A stretch of 64,000 bases of DNA from Methanobacterium sp. UBA375 (GTDB lineage: Archaea; Methanobacteriota; Methanobacteria; Methanobacteriales; Methanobacteriaceae): positions 345,649 through 409,648 of the forward strand of contig DAGC01000002.1 in NCBI GenBank assembly GCA_002495625.1, written 5' to 3'. Shown here piece after piece: positions 9,101-17,228 of this stretch. Within the stretch, counting starts at the first letter, position 1. Each line of letters starts with the position of its first letter. The position numbers were made by a program, and so were the translations under genes. The notes beneath the pieces were generated by a model. It was not told the origin of the DNA. It was given only the letters and a program-made list of their open reading frames with translations, and made no database searches.

Positions 9101-9858
9101 AACACGGAGTCTATAGCTCTCCCGATTACATCCCTCCGGTTGTAGGTGGGCATGATCACAGAGACGAAGTGTTTGTTCTCCAGGTGTTCTCTGTATTTAG
9201 ATGGGAATTTATTTACATTGGAGCTTTTGAAGGTTTTCCTTCCCTCGTTTATCCCATATAAACTGTAATGCACCAGTGGATTTATATTTAAATCCTTAAC
9301 ATCTTGGTAGGTCCGGAGATAATAATCACCGTCAAAGGATGGATCAGGCTTTCTCCCTTCTTTAAAGCCGAAATACAGGTAATGGATCAGGGGATCCACT
9401 CCAGATAACCTGACATCTACATTATTTTTCAAGTAATAACCAGTATCAAACAGCTGATGCCTTTTAATAGCATTGTAACCCTTTATATTAATGAAAGCAT
9501 TCTTGATACCCTGATTATTTCTGTTAAAAAGAAGATACAGGGTGGGGAATCTGGAGATCAGCCTCTGCTTAAATGATCTCCTGCTGTTACTATAATACTC
9601 TATTTCATAAATATGGGATGTGAGGGTGTCAATTTGTGATTTTAAATCTTTGATTTCTCTTTTTCCCTTTTTGAAAACTTTGAGGAGCGATTCTTTTTCT
9701 TTTGATAGGTTGTCTGAAGTTTCCAGTTTCTTCTCTGCCTGGATGAGTTCCCTTTCCAGGTGATCCAACCTTTTTTCACTTTTCTCTAGTTCTTTGCGAG
9801 GATCATCCAGACTCCCCTGGGAGTCTGGATTGTTAATTTTATTTTCTTTATCCTTCAA
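6157..9858 (-). CDS. Multidomain glycosyltransferase (GT2-GT4-GT2-like)
   Basis: A 1233-residue cytoplasmic protein. Residues 15-80 are a coiled coil. Residues 128-210 hold two copies of an FD-x-x-YYL...NPL-x-HY-x-x-G unit known from large rhamnan-type glycosyltransferases. Residues 231-440 are a GT2 domain with VIMPTYNRR, IIVDDGSTDDT and the DSD metal site (320-322). Residues 465-820 are a GT4 domain with an ARFVEKKG strand and the PTVIFEAMAYGVPVITT donor loop. Residues 824-1045 are a second GT2-like domain with IVDNDSD, but CSN occupies the DxD position. Residues 1073-1088 form a four-cysteine zinc knuckle, followed by a Rossmann-like tail. The start is TTG. It probably builds a repeating oligosaccharide by alternating transfers; the sugars are unknown. 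Confidence 0.85.
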   Translation of the reverse strand: MKDKENKINNPDSQGSLDDPRKELEKSEKRLDHLERELIQAEKKLETSDNLSKEKESLLKVFKKGKREIKDLKSQIDTLTSHIYEIEYYSNSRRSFKQRLISRFPTLYLLFNRNNQGIKNAFINIKGYNAIKRHQLFDTGYYLKNNVDVRLSGVDPLIHYLYFGFKEGRKPDPSFDGDYYLRTYQDVKDLNINPLVHYSLYGINEGRKTFKSSNVNKFPSKYREHLENKHFVSVIMPTYNRRDVIGRAIDSVLDQTFRNFELIIVDDGSTDDTQSLIITDYGEHLKSGKIKYFLQKNCGVSSARNRGLSESLGDVIAYLDSDNYWHDTYLEKMVFALSDNDKNTAYASVEVTDNYRNRKFTRNTEYDRNKLLKGSYIDLNVFVHKKFLYHQLGGFNESLTRLVDWDLILRYTRLNEPYFVDEVLAQYFSSSELNNISNTIDLDENRLKVQKLYRDEIIGRGIDDLRIGYVLWDFPSFSQTFVMNELRWLVEHNYDVKVFYKVAPDKEAELDFNIEAVKLKNSSDLVKKIEEHNINMLHSHFVFPACTRLTYPAAEKAGVPFTVFAHAIDIFHKKNDKRNKVEEIGNSRYCKRVFVLGKYHYDYLKERGVPEEKLMFLRQATSYHLERGVSIDSPRFNRKIKNIITLARFVEKKGIDALIKAAHILKGEDLAFKIYGYGPLEKDLQKLINKLNLTNVTMEGPLKGDEALKKAYEDGDLFVLPCRVASDGDRDGMPTVIFEAMAYGVPVITTNVSAIPEFVSDVYSGFIVDPDNPEALSDKIQQVRSMDKDDLFTITRHAQNQVQKLSSVEDTTKTILDIWNNYRIDIFMVTHQRGRYKDLETMKEILDRIFKYTRMEFDLTIVDNDSDQESKDFLQEYAQSHPNIRLIFLKENIFCGPASNVALEAMDNEFTIYLCSNEAFVLKQGWELKAVEYMRNHEDVAIAGDLAYSPGYYNGETYKAQKFFEKFRNKEHIESKDNIKFKHVQGGIYILRRDAHLKSGGFNPLLPQDHMDVEYSYYLQSEGWKLGEIPGWISQSVKTLPKFNTHLDENTAAVHPLKLKEAGNIETMALDNCNICNSKLVDDICSECKSDGSQRAIYRIIGETDKPYRSLKCTLLLKNNSVHGVFRKMFSLTRHSTKSVTEDLEGVLGSLENTDVLIVNTGLDHSNYGKILEVMMERLNGDGLLVLELGYDQLLNDKLKNSLNDDDKLKVGIKEFTPHKLSNDEFILVNKVK

Positions 9859-9915
9859 GGTATATCACTCATAATTTTGGTATAAATTTTTTTGCTATGG
9901 TAAACTGTTACTATC

Positions 9916-11067
9916 TCATACGATCAGGTTCTTCAGTGTCTTTTTTAGATAATCAGCCCGGTGAGGGTAGGTATGGTTTTGGAGCACAAATTCCTGTAAT
10001 TCTAATATTTTTTCTTGGCGTGCCTCTTCATTCTCCAGGTAAAATTCTATTAAATTATTTAACTCCTGGGAAGATGTCCAGACTGGTAATTTGCCCTGGA
10101 AAGTTTCCCGAGCACCGACGGCTCCATTGGTTACAACCAGGGTTCCGCAGGCCAGGGCATCATATACTCTGCTGTTGATCGAGCCGAAATTCCTAGCACC
10201 CCGGCCCGCATCATCGATGACCATCCTGGTGGAAGCATAGATCTCAGGCATGCGGGAATAATCTACAAATCCCTGATAATAGTCACGGAACTTGGGGAAG
10301 TCCGCCCAGTTTTCACCGAACAGTTTGAAGGTGTAGGGCAAGGTATCAGGATTTAACATTTCCATAATATCCCGGGGGTCGTCCCAGTAACTGCCGGTGA
10401 AACAGTAATCGCAGAGGTATTCTTCATTTGGAGGGATGTCATTGTTAAATTTTTCCGGGTTGGTGGCGATTGGCAGTAGAAATGATTTAATTCCGGTCTT
10501 TTTCTCGATATAATCACAGGCAGTTTCACTGGAGGCGAAGATAAGATGGTAATCCGAAAGGTGAGAATTGAAACACCATCTTTCAAACCAGTTCCGGGCC
10601 CAGGCAATTTTAATTAAAGATTTATTCTGACACCTGATTTTACGGGGGTCGTAGGATTCCAGCATGGATATCAAAACATCAACATCATCGGGGACGTAGT
10701 ACCAGTTACCCGGCCCATCCTTAGACAGGAAAATGATCTCCCAGCCAAATTTCTTTAAACTATCACCCAGCTCAGAGGCGGTGAAGTAATCTCCAGCAGA
10801 AACATTACTACCAGCTTCAGTTACCACGAAGGCTACTTTAAGGGGATGTTCTCCAATTCCGTTTAATTTATCTTTTAACGACTGCTTACGCTCTTCTTCA
10901 CTGAGTTCCGGCACTAATTCTTTCACTGACTGGTTTTGATTTCTATTTCTCCAGTTGTTGATTTTGTATTGGGTTAAACCCATATAATCCTGATAATTAT
11001 TCTTCAAGTTTCTCAGATATTTATTGGATGTTATCCTATCCTTGATGGTGAACCTTAAATCCTTCAT
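9916..11067 (-). CDS. CgeB-like glycosyltransferase (Glyco_trans_1_2 domain)
   Basis: A 383-residue protein with a GT-B fold. The N-terminal 50 residues are basic and helical. The first Rossmann half contains KVAFVVTEAGSNVSAGDYF and a DVLISMLESYDP strand. The second half contains CDYCFTGSYWDDPRDI and the donor-binding loop SINSRVYDALACGTLVVT near residue 310. This pattern (RVYDALACGT) matches the Glyco_trans_1_2/CgeB type, common in surface glycan loci. It lies 57 nt upstream of the multidomain transferase and is co-directional, so the two are probably co-transcribed. The sugar specificity is not readable. Confidence 0.8.
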   Translation of the reverse strand: MKDLRFTIKDRITSNKYLRNLKNNYQDYMGLTQYKINNWRNRNQNQSVKELVPELSEEERKQSLKDKLNGIGEHPLKVAFVVTEAGSNVSAGDYFTASELGDSLKKFGWEIIFLSKDGPGNWYYVPDDVDVLISMLESYDPRKIRCQNKSLIKIAWARNWFERWCFNSHLSDYHLIFASSETACDYIEKKTGIKSFLLPIATNPEKFNNDIPPNEEYLCDYCFTGSYWDDPRDIMEMLNPDTLPYTFKLFGENWADFPKFRDYYQGFVDYSRMPEIYASTRMVIDDAGRGARNFGSINSRVYDALACGTLVVTNGAVGARETFQGKLPVWTSSQELNNLIEFYLENEEARQEKILELQEFVLQNHTYPHRADYLKKTLKNLIV

Positions 11068-11359
11068 AATTTCTTATCCTGAAATAAATTTATAAACTAT
11101 TTTCTGTTTCATCTGAATATTAAAATATGGAAACTAGAATTAAATGATTTAGAAATGCTATTTTATAAATAATCTTTGACCGGGTATCATAAAATATTTT
11201 TGGAATAATAACACACTGCATAAAGAGGGTAACTTGTAACAGCCTTTATAAGTGAGATCAAAGGGATGTGTGAATTAAAACGAGTATTGAAAGGACCAGA
11301 AGAAGTTTTATCTCAATTAAGTGAAATTTTATCTTCGTGTTGTAAGGTTTTATTTTATT

Positions 11360-12325
11360 TTATTTACGTCCCTTAAATACACGTCTTTTGAGTCTCATGG
11401 AGATGTTTTTTACTTTATAATCGATGTAACCGGGGATGGTTTTAAGTTCGGCAATCTCCCTGTCTTTAGTTTCTAATTGCTTTATTAACACACTAATTTG
11501 AGCTGATTCATCTTTAAAATGATTCTTAATCAATTTCACAGTTTCTTCTTTATCCAGCACTCCCTGGTGTCCTCCATCACTGGAGTATAATATAACTTTT
11601 ACCTGGTCATCAAAATTTTCAAATGAAGCTAAACTGTTGATGAAGGGAATGAGCTGGCACTCTACATCAAATTCAGAGTTGATGTTCACCGCGTAAGTGA
11701 TTTCTGGCATATGATTTTTCCTTTTAAAAAGTTCTATAACATCAAATCTGTATCCATATTCAGTTAAAATGGCATCAGTATGGGGATCGTCGAAACAGGT
11801 ATTCATCATATTGTTAAAGTGAGTTGGATTATAGTTCCTAAGAAATATTTGAGGATTATTTACTAGGGAAGAGGAGCCTTTTAATAGAGTGGAAAGAATT
11901 ACCGAGGTAAAACCACCGCCGGAGGTGCCGAAAAATAGTACGTTTTCATTTTCAATGAGGGTTTTCTTGGCTAAAATACTTAGGATATCGGCTATAACCT
12001 GTAGATACCATTCCTCATTTTTACCAACCCCCCAACCACAAGTCAATTTATCATCGTTGTACAGGGTGGGGTCGTTATAGTAAATCACAGATTCTTCAAA
12101 TTCAGAACCCCAGCTATGTCTGTTATAAACTGGTGGTTTAAATTTAGTAGGATCATATGCTCCAGAACCGAAGCAGACTAAATTTTTATTGGTACTTGAA
12201 AATCTGATTAGGAATTCATATTTAACGTTGTTATAATTGACTTGCAAATGAAAAAACCTGTTTACAGGGATATCAGCGGATTTTAACTCATCCATGTCAA
12301 TGACAAATTGATTATCCGTGTACAT
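11360..12325 (-). CDS. Alpha/beta-hydrolase-like protein of a glycan locus
   Basis: A protein of about 321 residues. The nucleophile elbow of an alpha/beta hydrolase is visible as FFGTSGGGF near residue 135 (Ser in G-x-S-x-G). A late histidine in GGHQGV (near residue 250) is a good candidate for the catalytic His. The last 45 residues are a basic coil, as on other proteins here. Similar proteins sit in capsule and glycosylation clusters and may be esterases or acyltransferases; the substrate is unknown. The frame extends to a GTG at 12337, but the GGTGAGG ribosome site overlaps that GTG and lies 6 nt before the ATG at 12325, so the ATG is preferred. About 290 nt of AT-rich sequence follow the stop, with no gene seen. 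Confidence 0.6.
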   Translation of the reverse strand: MYTDNQFVIDMDELKSADIPVNRFFHLQVNYNNVKYEFLIRFSSTNKNLVCFGSGAYDPTKFKPPVYNRHSWGSEFEESVIYYNDPTLYNDDKLTCGWGVGKNEEWYLQVIADILSILAKKTLIENENVLFFGTSGGGFTSVILSTLLKGSSSLVNNPQIFLRNYNPTHFNNMMNTCFDDPHTDAILTEYGYRFDVIELFKRKNHMPEITYAVNINSEFDVECQLIPFINSLASFENFDDQVKVILYSSDGGHQGVLDKEETVKLIKNHFKDESAQISVLIKQLETKDREIAELKTIPGYIDYKVKNISMRLKRRVFKGRK

Positions 12326-12574
12326 ATCTACCCTCACCTTAATATTGTAATCTAATTATTCTATTCTTTGATCAACTATTTTAAATGATGTCCATCTTTC
12401 GCACTACAACTGTCGATGCTTATCATGATTTATATTATACTACAGTTGTTATATACTACTCCCTCACAGATACTTATTATCAATCTAACTTCCCATATCG
12501 CTTAAATTAGAGGGAAGAAAGTAGTTATATCCGTATACAGTCAAAAAAGGAAAGAATAAACTTTACTATTTATT

Positions 12575-14341
12575 CTAATTCATGAAATCATCTAAAATGG
12601 GTTCAGGTTCTGGTTCTGGTTCCGGAGTGGGTTCAGGTTCTGATGGTGTGTAAGGCGGTTGATATGGGGGTACATAGGGTTCCTGACTTCCGCCGGTATC
12701 TCCACCAGTGGGTGTTTCACTTTCAACTGTTTCGTTTACTAGTCCAAGGATGGTTATCCAGAAGCTGTGGGAATGGTATACGTCGTTTATGTTGGGTAAC
12801 TTGTACAGGAAGAATTCTATTTTTTTGGTTCCGGGATCTCCCACTGTGAAAGTGTAAGGGATCTCCTTTCTCTCGTTAGGCTTCAATGTCACGTTTATCT
12901 CGCCGATAACCGTCTGGTTGGATGTGGCTACTATTCTGTAGCTGGTTTCCTCGTTTTCATGGTTCACCAGGACTATGGTCACGGTACCATTTTCACCAGG
13001 AGTTAAATTAGTGGGATAGTTGGTGAGGATGTTCCCATTCGATCCCATGACATAGAATTCAGTAGATGTTACATTCTCTTCAGTATTCATGAAGTTAAAA
13101 GCCGTGGGAGCGGCGATTAACAGGGCTATGATGACTACTACACCCACCATCAGGATATTTCGGTTCCGATGGCCACCTGTAGGGGATGGTGTAGTAGTGG
13201 GGCTGTGAGATGTGGTTTCGGAGCTTGGAGAGTCAGTTTTGGGGTATGGTGTGATTGTTGTGCTTGGAGATCTTCCTAATCCAACTCCAAAGCGGTCTTC
13301 CTGGTGGGTGCGTATCCTCATCACGAAGGCGGCTACAATGAATATTAGAGTAAGACCAGAGAGAACCTGCAGGATAGGATCTAGACCATTGCCCAGGGAG
13401 GTATAGGGTAAGACGAGACCGACAACTGTTGTCAGGAAGTAACTTATACCAAAACTTAAAACCAGGCGGGTGAGTATATTTAAATCGTATTTTCGGGGAT
13501 TAACAGCAGATATCAATGCATATCCTGGTAGGAACAACATTAAAAAAAGGCCCACTATCGTGTTAACTGTTACACCGTCAAAGATTGTTCTATTTAAGCC
13601 GGGATACAGTATAATAGCTGCACATACGATGGTTAAAACTAATACAATAATTAAATCCAGGTAGGCGGATTTCCGGGGTGGTCTACGTTTTGGTCTTTTT
13701 TTTGGTTTACTTTCAATGGGTTTCATTTCATCTTTATTTATCTTCTTTATTCCATCCTTATTTATCTTTATGGGTTCAATAACCACTTCTTTAAGGGCGG
13801 GTCTATCCTGTTCAGGTTCATCAGAATTTATTTCCCGGGTATCCCCTTTTAATTCTTCTTCTTTTTGGTCTTCAACATGGGTTAATGGTGCTTCCAGTTC
13901 TTCAAACCGGGTCAGTCCTTGATCAGGCACTGGTTCTCCGAATGGTTCAATGAAATGTACGTAATGATAACTTTTCCTTTTCATTATGGCAACCAGGAGC
14001 AGGATGATGGTGAATGCCCCCATGAAATAGACGATTATTTCATTTAAAATCTTGAGTGGGGTGTAGGTTAGAAGTGCCGCTATAAGAACACTTAACACCA
14101 GACTCAGAAGAACACTTAATATCGCACGTTTTAACAGGCTATACTGGGCGAACTCGGGATTGGTAGCAGCTAACAGGGAATATCCTGGTAAAAACAGTAA
14201 AAGAAGGATATATGGTATGTAGATAAAGGGGGTGGTGATGTTCAACCCGGGAACGAGCAAACAGATTACCGTGATAAGGGTCAGGATCAAGACCACCAAA
14301 AGGTCATCATAAAATCGCTTTTCCAAATCAAATTCCCCCAT
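12575..14341 (-). CDS. DUF1616-family membrane protein with two modules and Pro/Glu-rich tail
   Basis: A 588-residue protein with two transmembrane DUF1616-like modules (LFLPGYSLLAA near residue 50 and LFLPGYALISAVNPRKYDL near residue 270). They are joined by an acidic then very basic cytoplasmic linker (residues 150-225, ending in a KPKKRPKRRPPRK-like stretch). A Ser/Thr/Pro-rich linker near 355-395 leads to another hydrophobic segment and the usual beta-rich outer domain (FYVMGSNGN, LTPGENGTVTIVLVNHENE). The C terminus is a low-complexity Pro-Glu repeat (encoded at about 12595-12660) ending in DDFMN. It is a larger relative of the copy at 1440-2960. Function unknown; the long tail could contact another wall component. 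Confidence 0.75.
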   Translation of the reverse strand: MGEFDLEKRFYDDLLVVLILTLITVICLLVPGLNITTPFIYIPYILLLLFLPGYSLLAATNPEFAQYSLLKRAILSVLLSLVLSVLIAALLTYTPLKILNEIIVYFMGAFTIILLLVAIMKRKSYHYVHFIEPFGEPVPDQGLTRFEELEAPLTHVEDQKEEELKGDTREINSDEPEQDRPALKEVVIEPIKINKDGIKKINKDEMKPIESKPKKRPKRRPPRKSAYLDLIIVLVLTIVCAAIILYPGLNRTIFDGVTVNTIVGLFLMLFLPGYALISAVNPRKYDLNILTRLVLSFGISYFLTTVVGLVLPYTSLGNGLDPILQVLSGLTLIFIVAAFVMRIRTHQEDRFGVGLGRSPSTTITPYPKTDSPSSETTSHSPTTTPSPTGGHRNRNILMVGVVVIIALLIAAPTAFNFMNTEENVTSTEFYVMGSNGNILTNYPTNLTPGENGTVTIVLVNHENEETSYRIVATSNQTVIGEINVTLKPNERKEIPYTFTVGDPGTKKIEFFLYKLPNINDVYHSHSFWITILGLVNETVESETPTGGDTGGSQEPYVPPYQPPYTPSEPEPTPEPEPEPEPILDDFMN

Positions 14342-14659
14342 ATTCTAGAAAATTTTCCATCCTGTGACTGGAAATATATAATCCTGAAATAAATTATACC
14401 AGAACTATTTTCTATAGAATTTTATATGGTAATTTCTCTTTATAAATACTATATCAAACCTAATAGTATAAATACCTATTTATTAAAACTGTATCTTCAT
14501 TTATAGTGCAGATGATTAATACTGTTTTATCGATAAATGCTGTTTTATTGATAACAAATAATGTTTTTATCACGGAAAAAAGTTGATGTAGCTTATAATA
14601 GGATTTAAAAAAAAAGACAGATTAAAAAAAGAAAGAAAAGGTTGTAGGTTACAGTTAAC
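14342..14659. other. Intergenic region, no gene seen
   Basis: AT-rich, about 320 nt. It contains the promoter region of the leftward DUF1616 gene. A TATA-like stretch (tttataaatactat) is near 14440-14455. No conserved small ORF or RNA fold was recognised. Confidence 0.5.
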
Positions 14660-15376
14660 CTATCCAAATACTTTATTAATACTCTCAGCAGTCATGAACC
14701 TAACAGCCCAGTCGTTGGGCTCCACTATTATATTCCCTGCATTGTACTGGGCGATTATGGTGGTCATTATGGCCTGACGCTTATCCTTATCCTGGGCAGC
14801 GCTTTTAATGGCATTGGCCACTGATTCGATGGCATTGCCCCTGCTCATCCCGCCTTCTGATTGTTCAGCCCTGAGGAACTCCAGCGTATCACCCTGGACA
14901 TAACCCTGGCCTTCCACGTTAACTCCTCCTATAGACTGTATAACCGCATCGATGGCCTCTGGCTTAACCATCACCACCACATCAGATTTCATGCCGGTAT
15001 TATATTCCACGATTTCCTGGGCCAGCTGTGCATCGTAGGTGGTATTCTCATACCATAAACTATCATGCAGTACCAGGACATATAAGCCCTGTGTCTTTAC
15101 AAAATCAGGGGCTTCAGCTGTGGGGTGTCTCATACCACCAGGATAGATTGGTGTCAGGTTCTTTACATTTCCATCCTGTAATCCAATCATAAAGGCCATG
15201 TCCACGGCACCAGGTCCGGGCCGTCCCTCTGAAGGATCCACACATAAAACCAGAACATTAGCGTTCAGGGTGGATTTCAGAGGTCCTTCATCATTTACAT
15301 ATAAAAAAGATAATGCTCCAACTACAATTGCCAGTATCACGACAATCACAATTAAAACTTTAGTTAATCCTCGCAT
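14660..15376 (-). CDS. DUF4012 / LytR-CpsA-Psr-like membrane-anchored protein
   Basis: About 238 residues with one N-terminal membrane anchor (residues 5-28) and the rest outside the cell. The sequence resembles the DUF4012 family and has LCP-like features: the strand NVLVLCVDPSEGRPGPGAVDMAFMIG, equivalent to the GsD...gRsDtm segment of LCP enzymes, then TPIYPGG where LCP proteins have a SIPRD-like turn, and later DAVIQSIGGVNVEG, matching the iGGVdV motif. LCP enzymes transfer lipid-linked glycans to cell-wall polymers in Gram-positive bacteria; here such a role on pseudomurein or a surface glycoprotein is an inference. The frame opens at ATG 15382, but GAGAGGT overlaps that codon and fits better with the ATG at 15376. 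Confidence 0.6.
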   Translation of the reverse strand: MRGLTKVLIVIVVILAIVVGALSFLYVNDEGPLKSTLNANVLVLCVDPSEGRPGPGAVDMAFMIGLQDGNVKNLTPIYPGGMRHPTAEAPDFVKTQGLYVLVLHDSLWYENTTYDAQLAQEIVEYNTGMKSDVVVMVKPEAIDAVIQSIGGVNVEGQGYVQGDTLEFLRAEQSEGGMSRGNAIESVANAIKSAAQDKDKRQAIMTTIIAQYNAGNIIVEPNDWAVRFMTAESINKVFG

Positions 15377-15801
15377 ATCCATTACCTCTCTATTTTTCTC
15401 TTTCTACGGCTTCTTTTGAATTATTTTTTTATTTCTGAAATTTTTTCAAATATTTCTCTTTTCAGTTTCTTCAAATTAATTTTCCATTAAGATATTTAGG
15501 CTTCCAATGAAAAAATTTTAAAAAAACTGTAAATAATGTATAAAGTTAGTAAATCTTACTATATATATTACTAAGTATAATTGGTATGATGACAAATATA
15601 GATTTGGGAAAACCTTTAATACCTACAATAAAGCATTTATCTTAAGGAAACAAATGAAGAATTAATATTTTATGAGAATTCCTGGATATTTATTCTATAA
15701 AATGAATATTAGATTTAATAAAAAAATTTTTATTAATTAAAACCGGGTCTTATTTAAAAAGCCCGGGTTATAGTTAATGTAAAGTTAAAAGAGAGATAAA
15801 T
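15377..15801. other. Divergent promoter region between DUF4012 and UDP-sugar dehydrogenase genes
   Basis: About 420 nt, very AT-rich. It holds a TATA-like element on the plus strand inside an inverted repeat (15741-15769, listed separately), and TATA-like sequences near 15550-15570 that could serve either direction. No gene was seen. Confidence 0.5.
15741..15769 (+). promoter_or_regulatory. Inverted repeat flanking the TATA box of the UDP-sugar dehydrogenase gene
   Basis: Arms AACCGGG (15741-15747) and CCCGGGTT (15762-15769) pair with a one-base bulge and enclose tatttaaaaa, a good archaeal TATA box, about 45 bp before the start codon at 15802. GC-rich arms in otherwise AT-rich sequence around a TATA box suggest an operator; this is an inference. 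Confidence 0.4.
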
Positions 15802-17103
15802 ATGAAAATCACAGTAATCGGAGCGGGATATGTGGGACTGGTCACCGCGGCCTGTCTCGCCGAAGTGGGCCACCAGGTGTTATGTGCAAAGAAGAGTCAA
15901 AAGAAATTTGAAATGCTAAAAAAGGGAATATCACCCATATATGAACCGGGACTAAGTGAAATGCTCCAGCGGAATCTTAAAGAAAACCGGATCGATTTTA
16001 CCACCGACATAAAAGAGGCAATTAACTTCAGTGATGCCATCTTCATCTGCGTGGGGACACCCACCACCCTTGAAGGTAAAGCTGACCTGTCACAGGTGAA
16101 AGATGTGGTATCCTCCATCGCCGAACACATGGACGGCTATAAACTCATCATCGAAAAATCAACGGTCCCGGTAAACACCCACCTTAAGATAAGGGAATTG
16201 GTACAGGCCGAAACAGATATAGAATTTGACGTCGCTTCAAATCCAGAGTTTCTGGCCGAAGGGACCTCGGTTTACAACTTCATGAACCCCAACCGGATAG
16301 TGGTGGGGGTGGACTCAGATAGAGCGAGGGAGATATTTGAAGAGATCTACGAACCATTCACCAGTAAAGGATTCCCCCTGCTATTTACAGATATACCCTC
16401 CGCGGAGATAATAAAGTACGCATCCAATGCCTTCCTGGCCATTAAGATATCCTACATCAACATGATCTCCGACCTGTGCCAGCGTACAGGTGCCAATATC
16501 GACGATGTTTCTAAAGGCGTAGGCCTGGACCACAGGATAGGGGACAAGTTCCTGAACGCCGGCCTGGGATACGGCGGATCCTGCCTCCCCAAGGATGTAA
16601 ACGCACTAATCCACACCTACAAGGAATTCGACCTGGATATTGGATTGTTACAGGAAACAGAGAAGATAAACCAGAACCGTAGGGAGATATTCTACCAGCA
16701 GGTGCAGGAAACCCTGGGGGAAGTAGAGGGAAGCACCATAGCTATCTGGGGACTGGCCTTCAAACCCAATACAGATGATATAAGGGCAGCGCCGGCCATT
16801 GATATAGCCAGAAAACTGCAGGATAGAGGGGCCAAGTTGAAGTTATACGACCCCGAAGCTGAAGACAACTTCTCACTCCATTTACCAGAAAATGAGAATG
16901 TAACCTACTTCCAGGACAAATACGAAGCAGTTAAAGATTCCCATGCCCTCCTGATAATCACCGAATGGGATGAGTTTAAAGTATCTGACTTGGATAAAAT
17001 AAAGAAACTGATGGCCTCTCCTAACATCATCGACGGGCGAAACATCTTAAACACTGAACTGATGGCAGAAAAAGGGTTTAAATATGTTAGTATGGGACGG
17101 TAG
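15802..17103 (+). CDS. UDP-glucose/UDP-N-acetylhexosamine 6-dehydrogenase family
   Basis: A 433-residue enzyme that oxidises the C6 hydroxyl of a UDP-sugar to the uronic acid. The GxGYVG dinucleotide loop is at 7-12. FICVGTPT (81-88), EKSTVPV, NPEFLAEGT (147-155) and the catalytic GYGGSCLPKD (C261) are all present, as is the C-terminal IWGLAFKPNTDDIR region. The exact sugar (glucose, GlcNAc or ManNAc) cannot be set from sequence. At the end of the second beta strand, where the family has VDxD to bind the NAD ribose, this protein has AKKSQKK (29-35), so the acidic residue is replaced by lysine. This suggests NADP preference or an altered cofactor site. It is the only rightward gene in this part and should supply a uronic acid donor for the glycosyltransferases. 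Confidence 0.9.
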   Translation: MKITVIGAGYVGLVTAACLAEVGHQVLCAKKSQKKFEMLKKGISPIYEPGLSEMLQRNLKENRIDFTTDIKEAINFSDAIFICVGTPTTLEGKADLSQVKDVVSSIAEHMDGYKLIIEKSTVPVNTHLKIRELVQAETDIEFDVASNPEFLAEGTSVYNFMNPNRIVVGVDSDRAREIFEEIYEPFTSKGFPLLFTDIPSAEIIKYASNAFLAIKISYINMISDLCQRTGANIDDVSKGVGLDHRIGDKFLNAGLGYGGSCLPKDVNALIHTYKEFDLDIGLLQETEKINQNRREIFYQQVQETLGEVEGSTIAIWGLAFKPNTDDIRAAPAIDIARKLQDRGAKLKLYDPEAEDNFSLHLPENENVTYFQDKYEAVKDSHALLIITEWDEFKVSDLDKIKKLMASPNIIDGRNILNTELMAEKGFKYVSMGR

Positions 17104-17228
17104 GTAGTGTTTTTTTAATTGCCCCCTTTTTTTTATTTATTAAATTATTTAATTTCCCCTTTTTATTTTTTTAAATCTGTCTTTTTTTTTAAATCCATTT
17201 TTTTCTTCTAAAAGTAAAACATTTTTTT
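17104..17228 (+). terminator. Oligo-T terminator region
   Basis: Directly after the dehydrogenase stop there are several T tracts (7 to 10 T) within 120 nt, with no GC-rich stem. This is the usual archaeal intrinsic terminator. The next gene is convergent. Confidence 0.55.
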
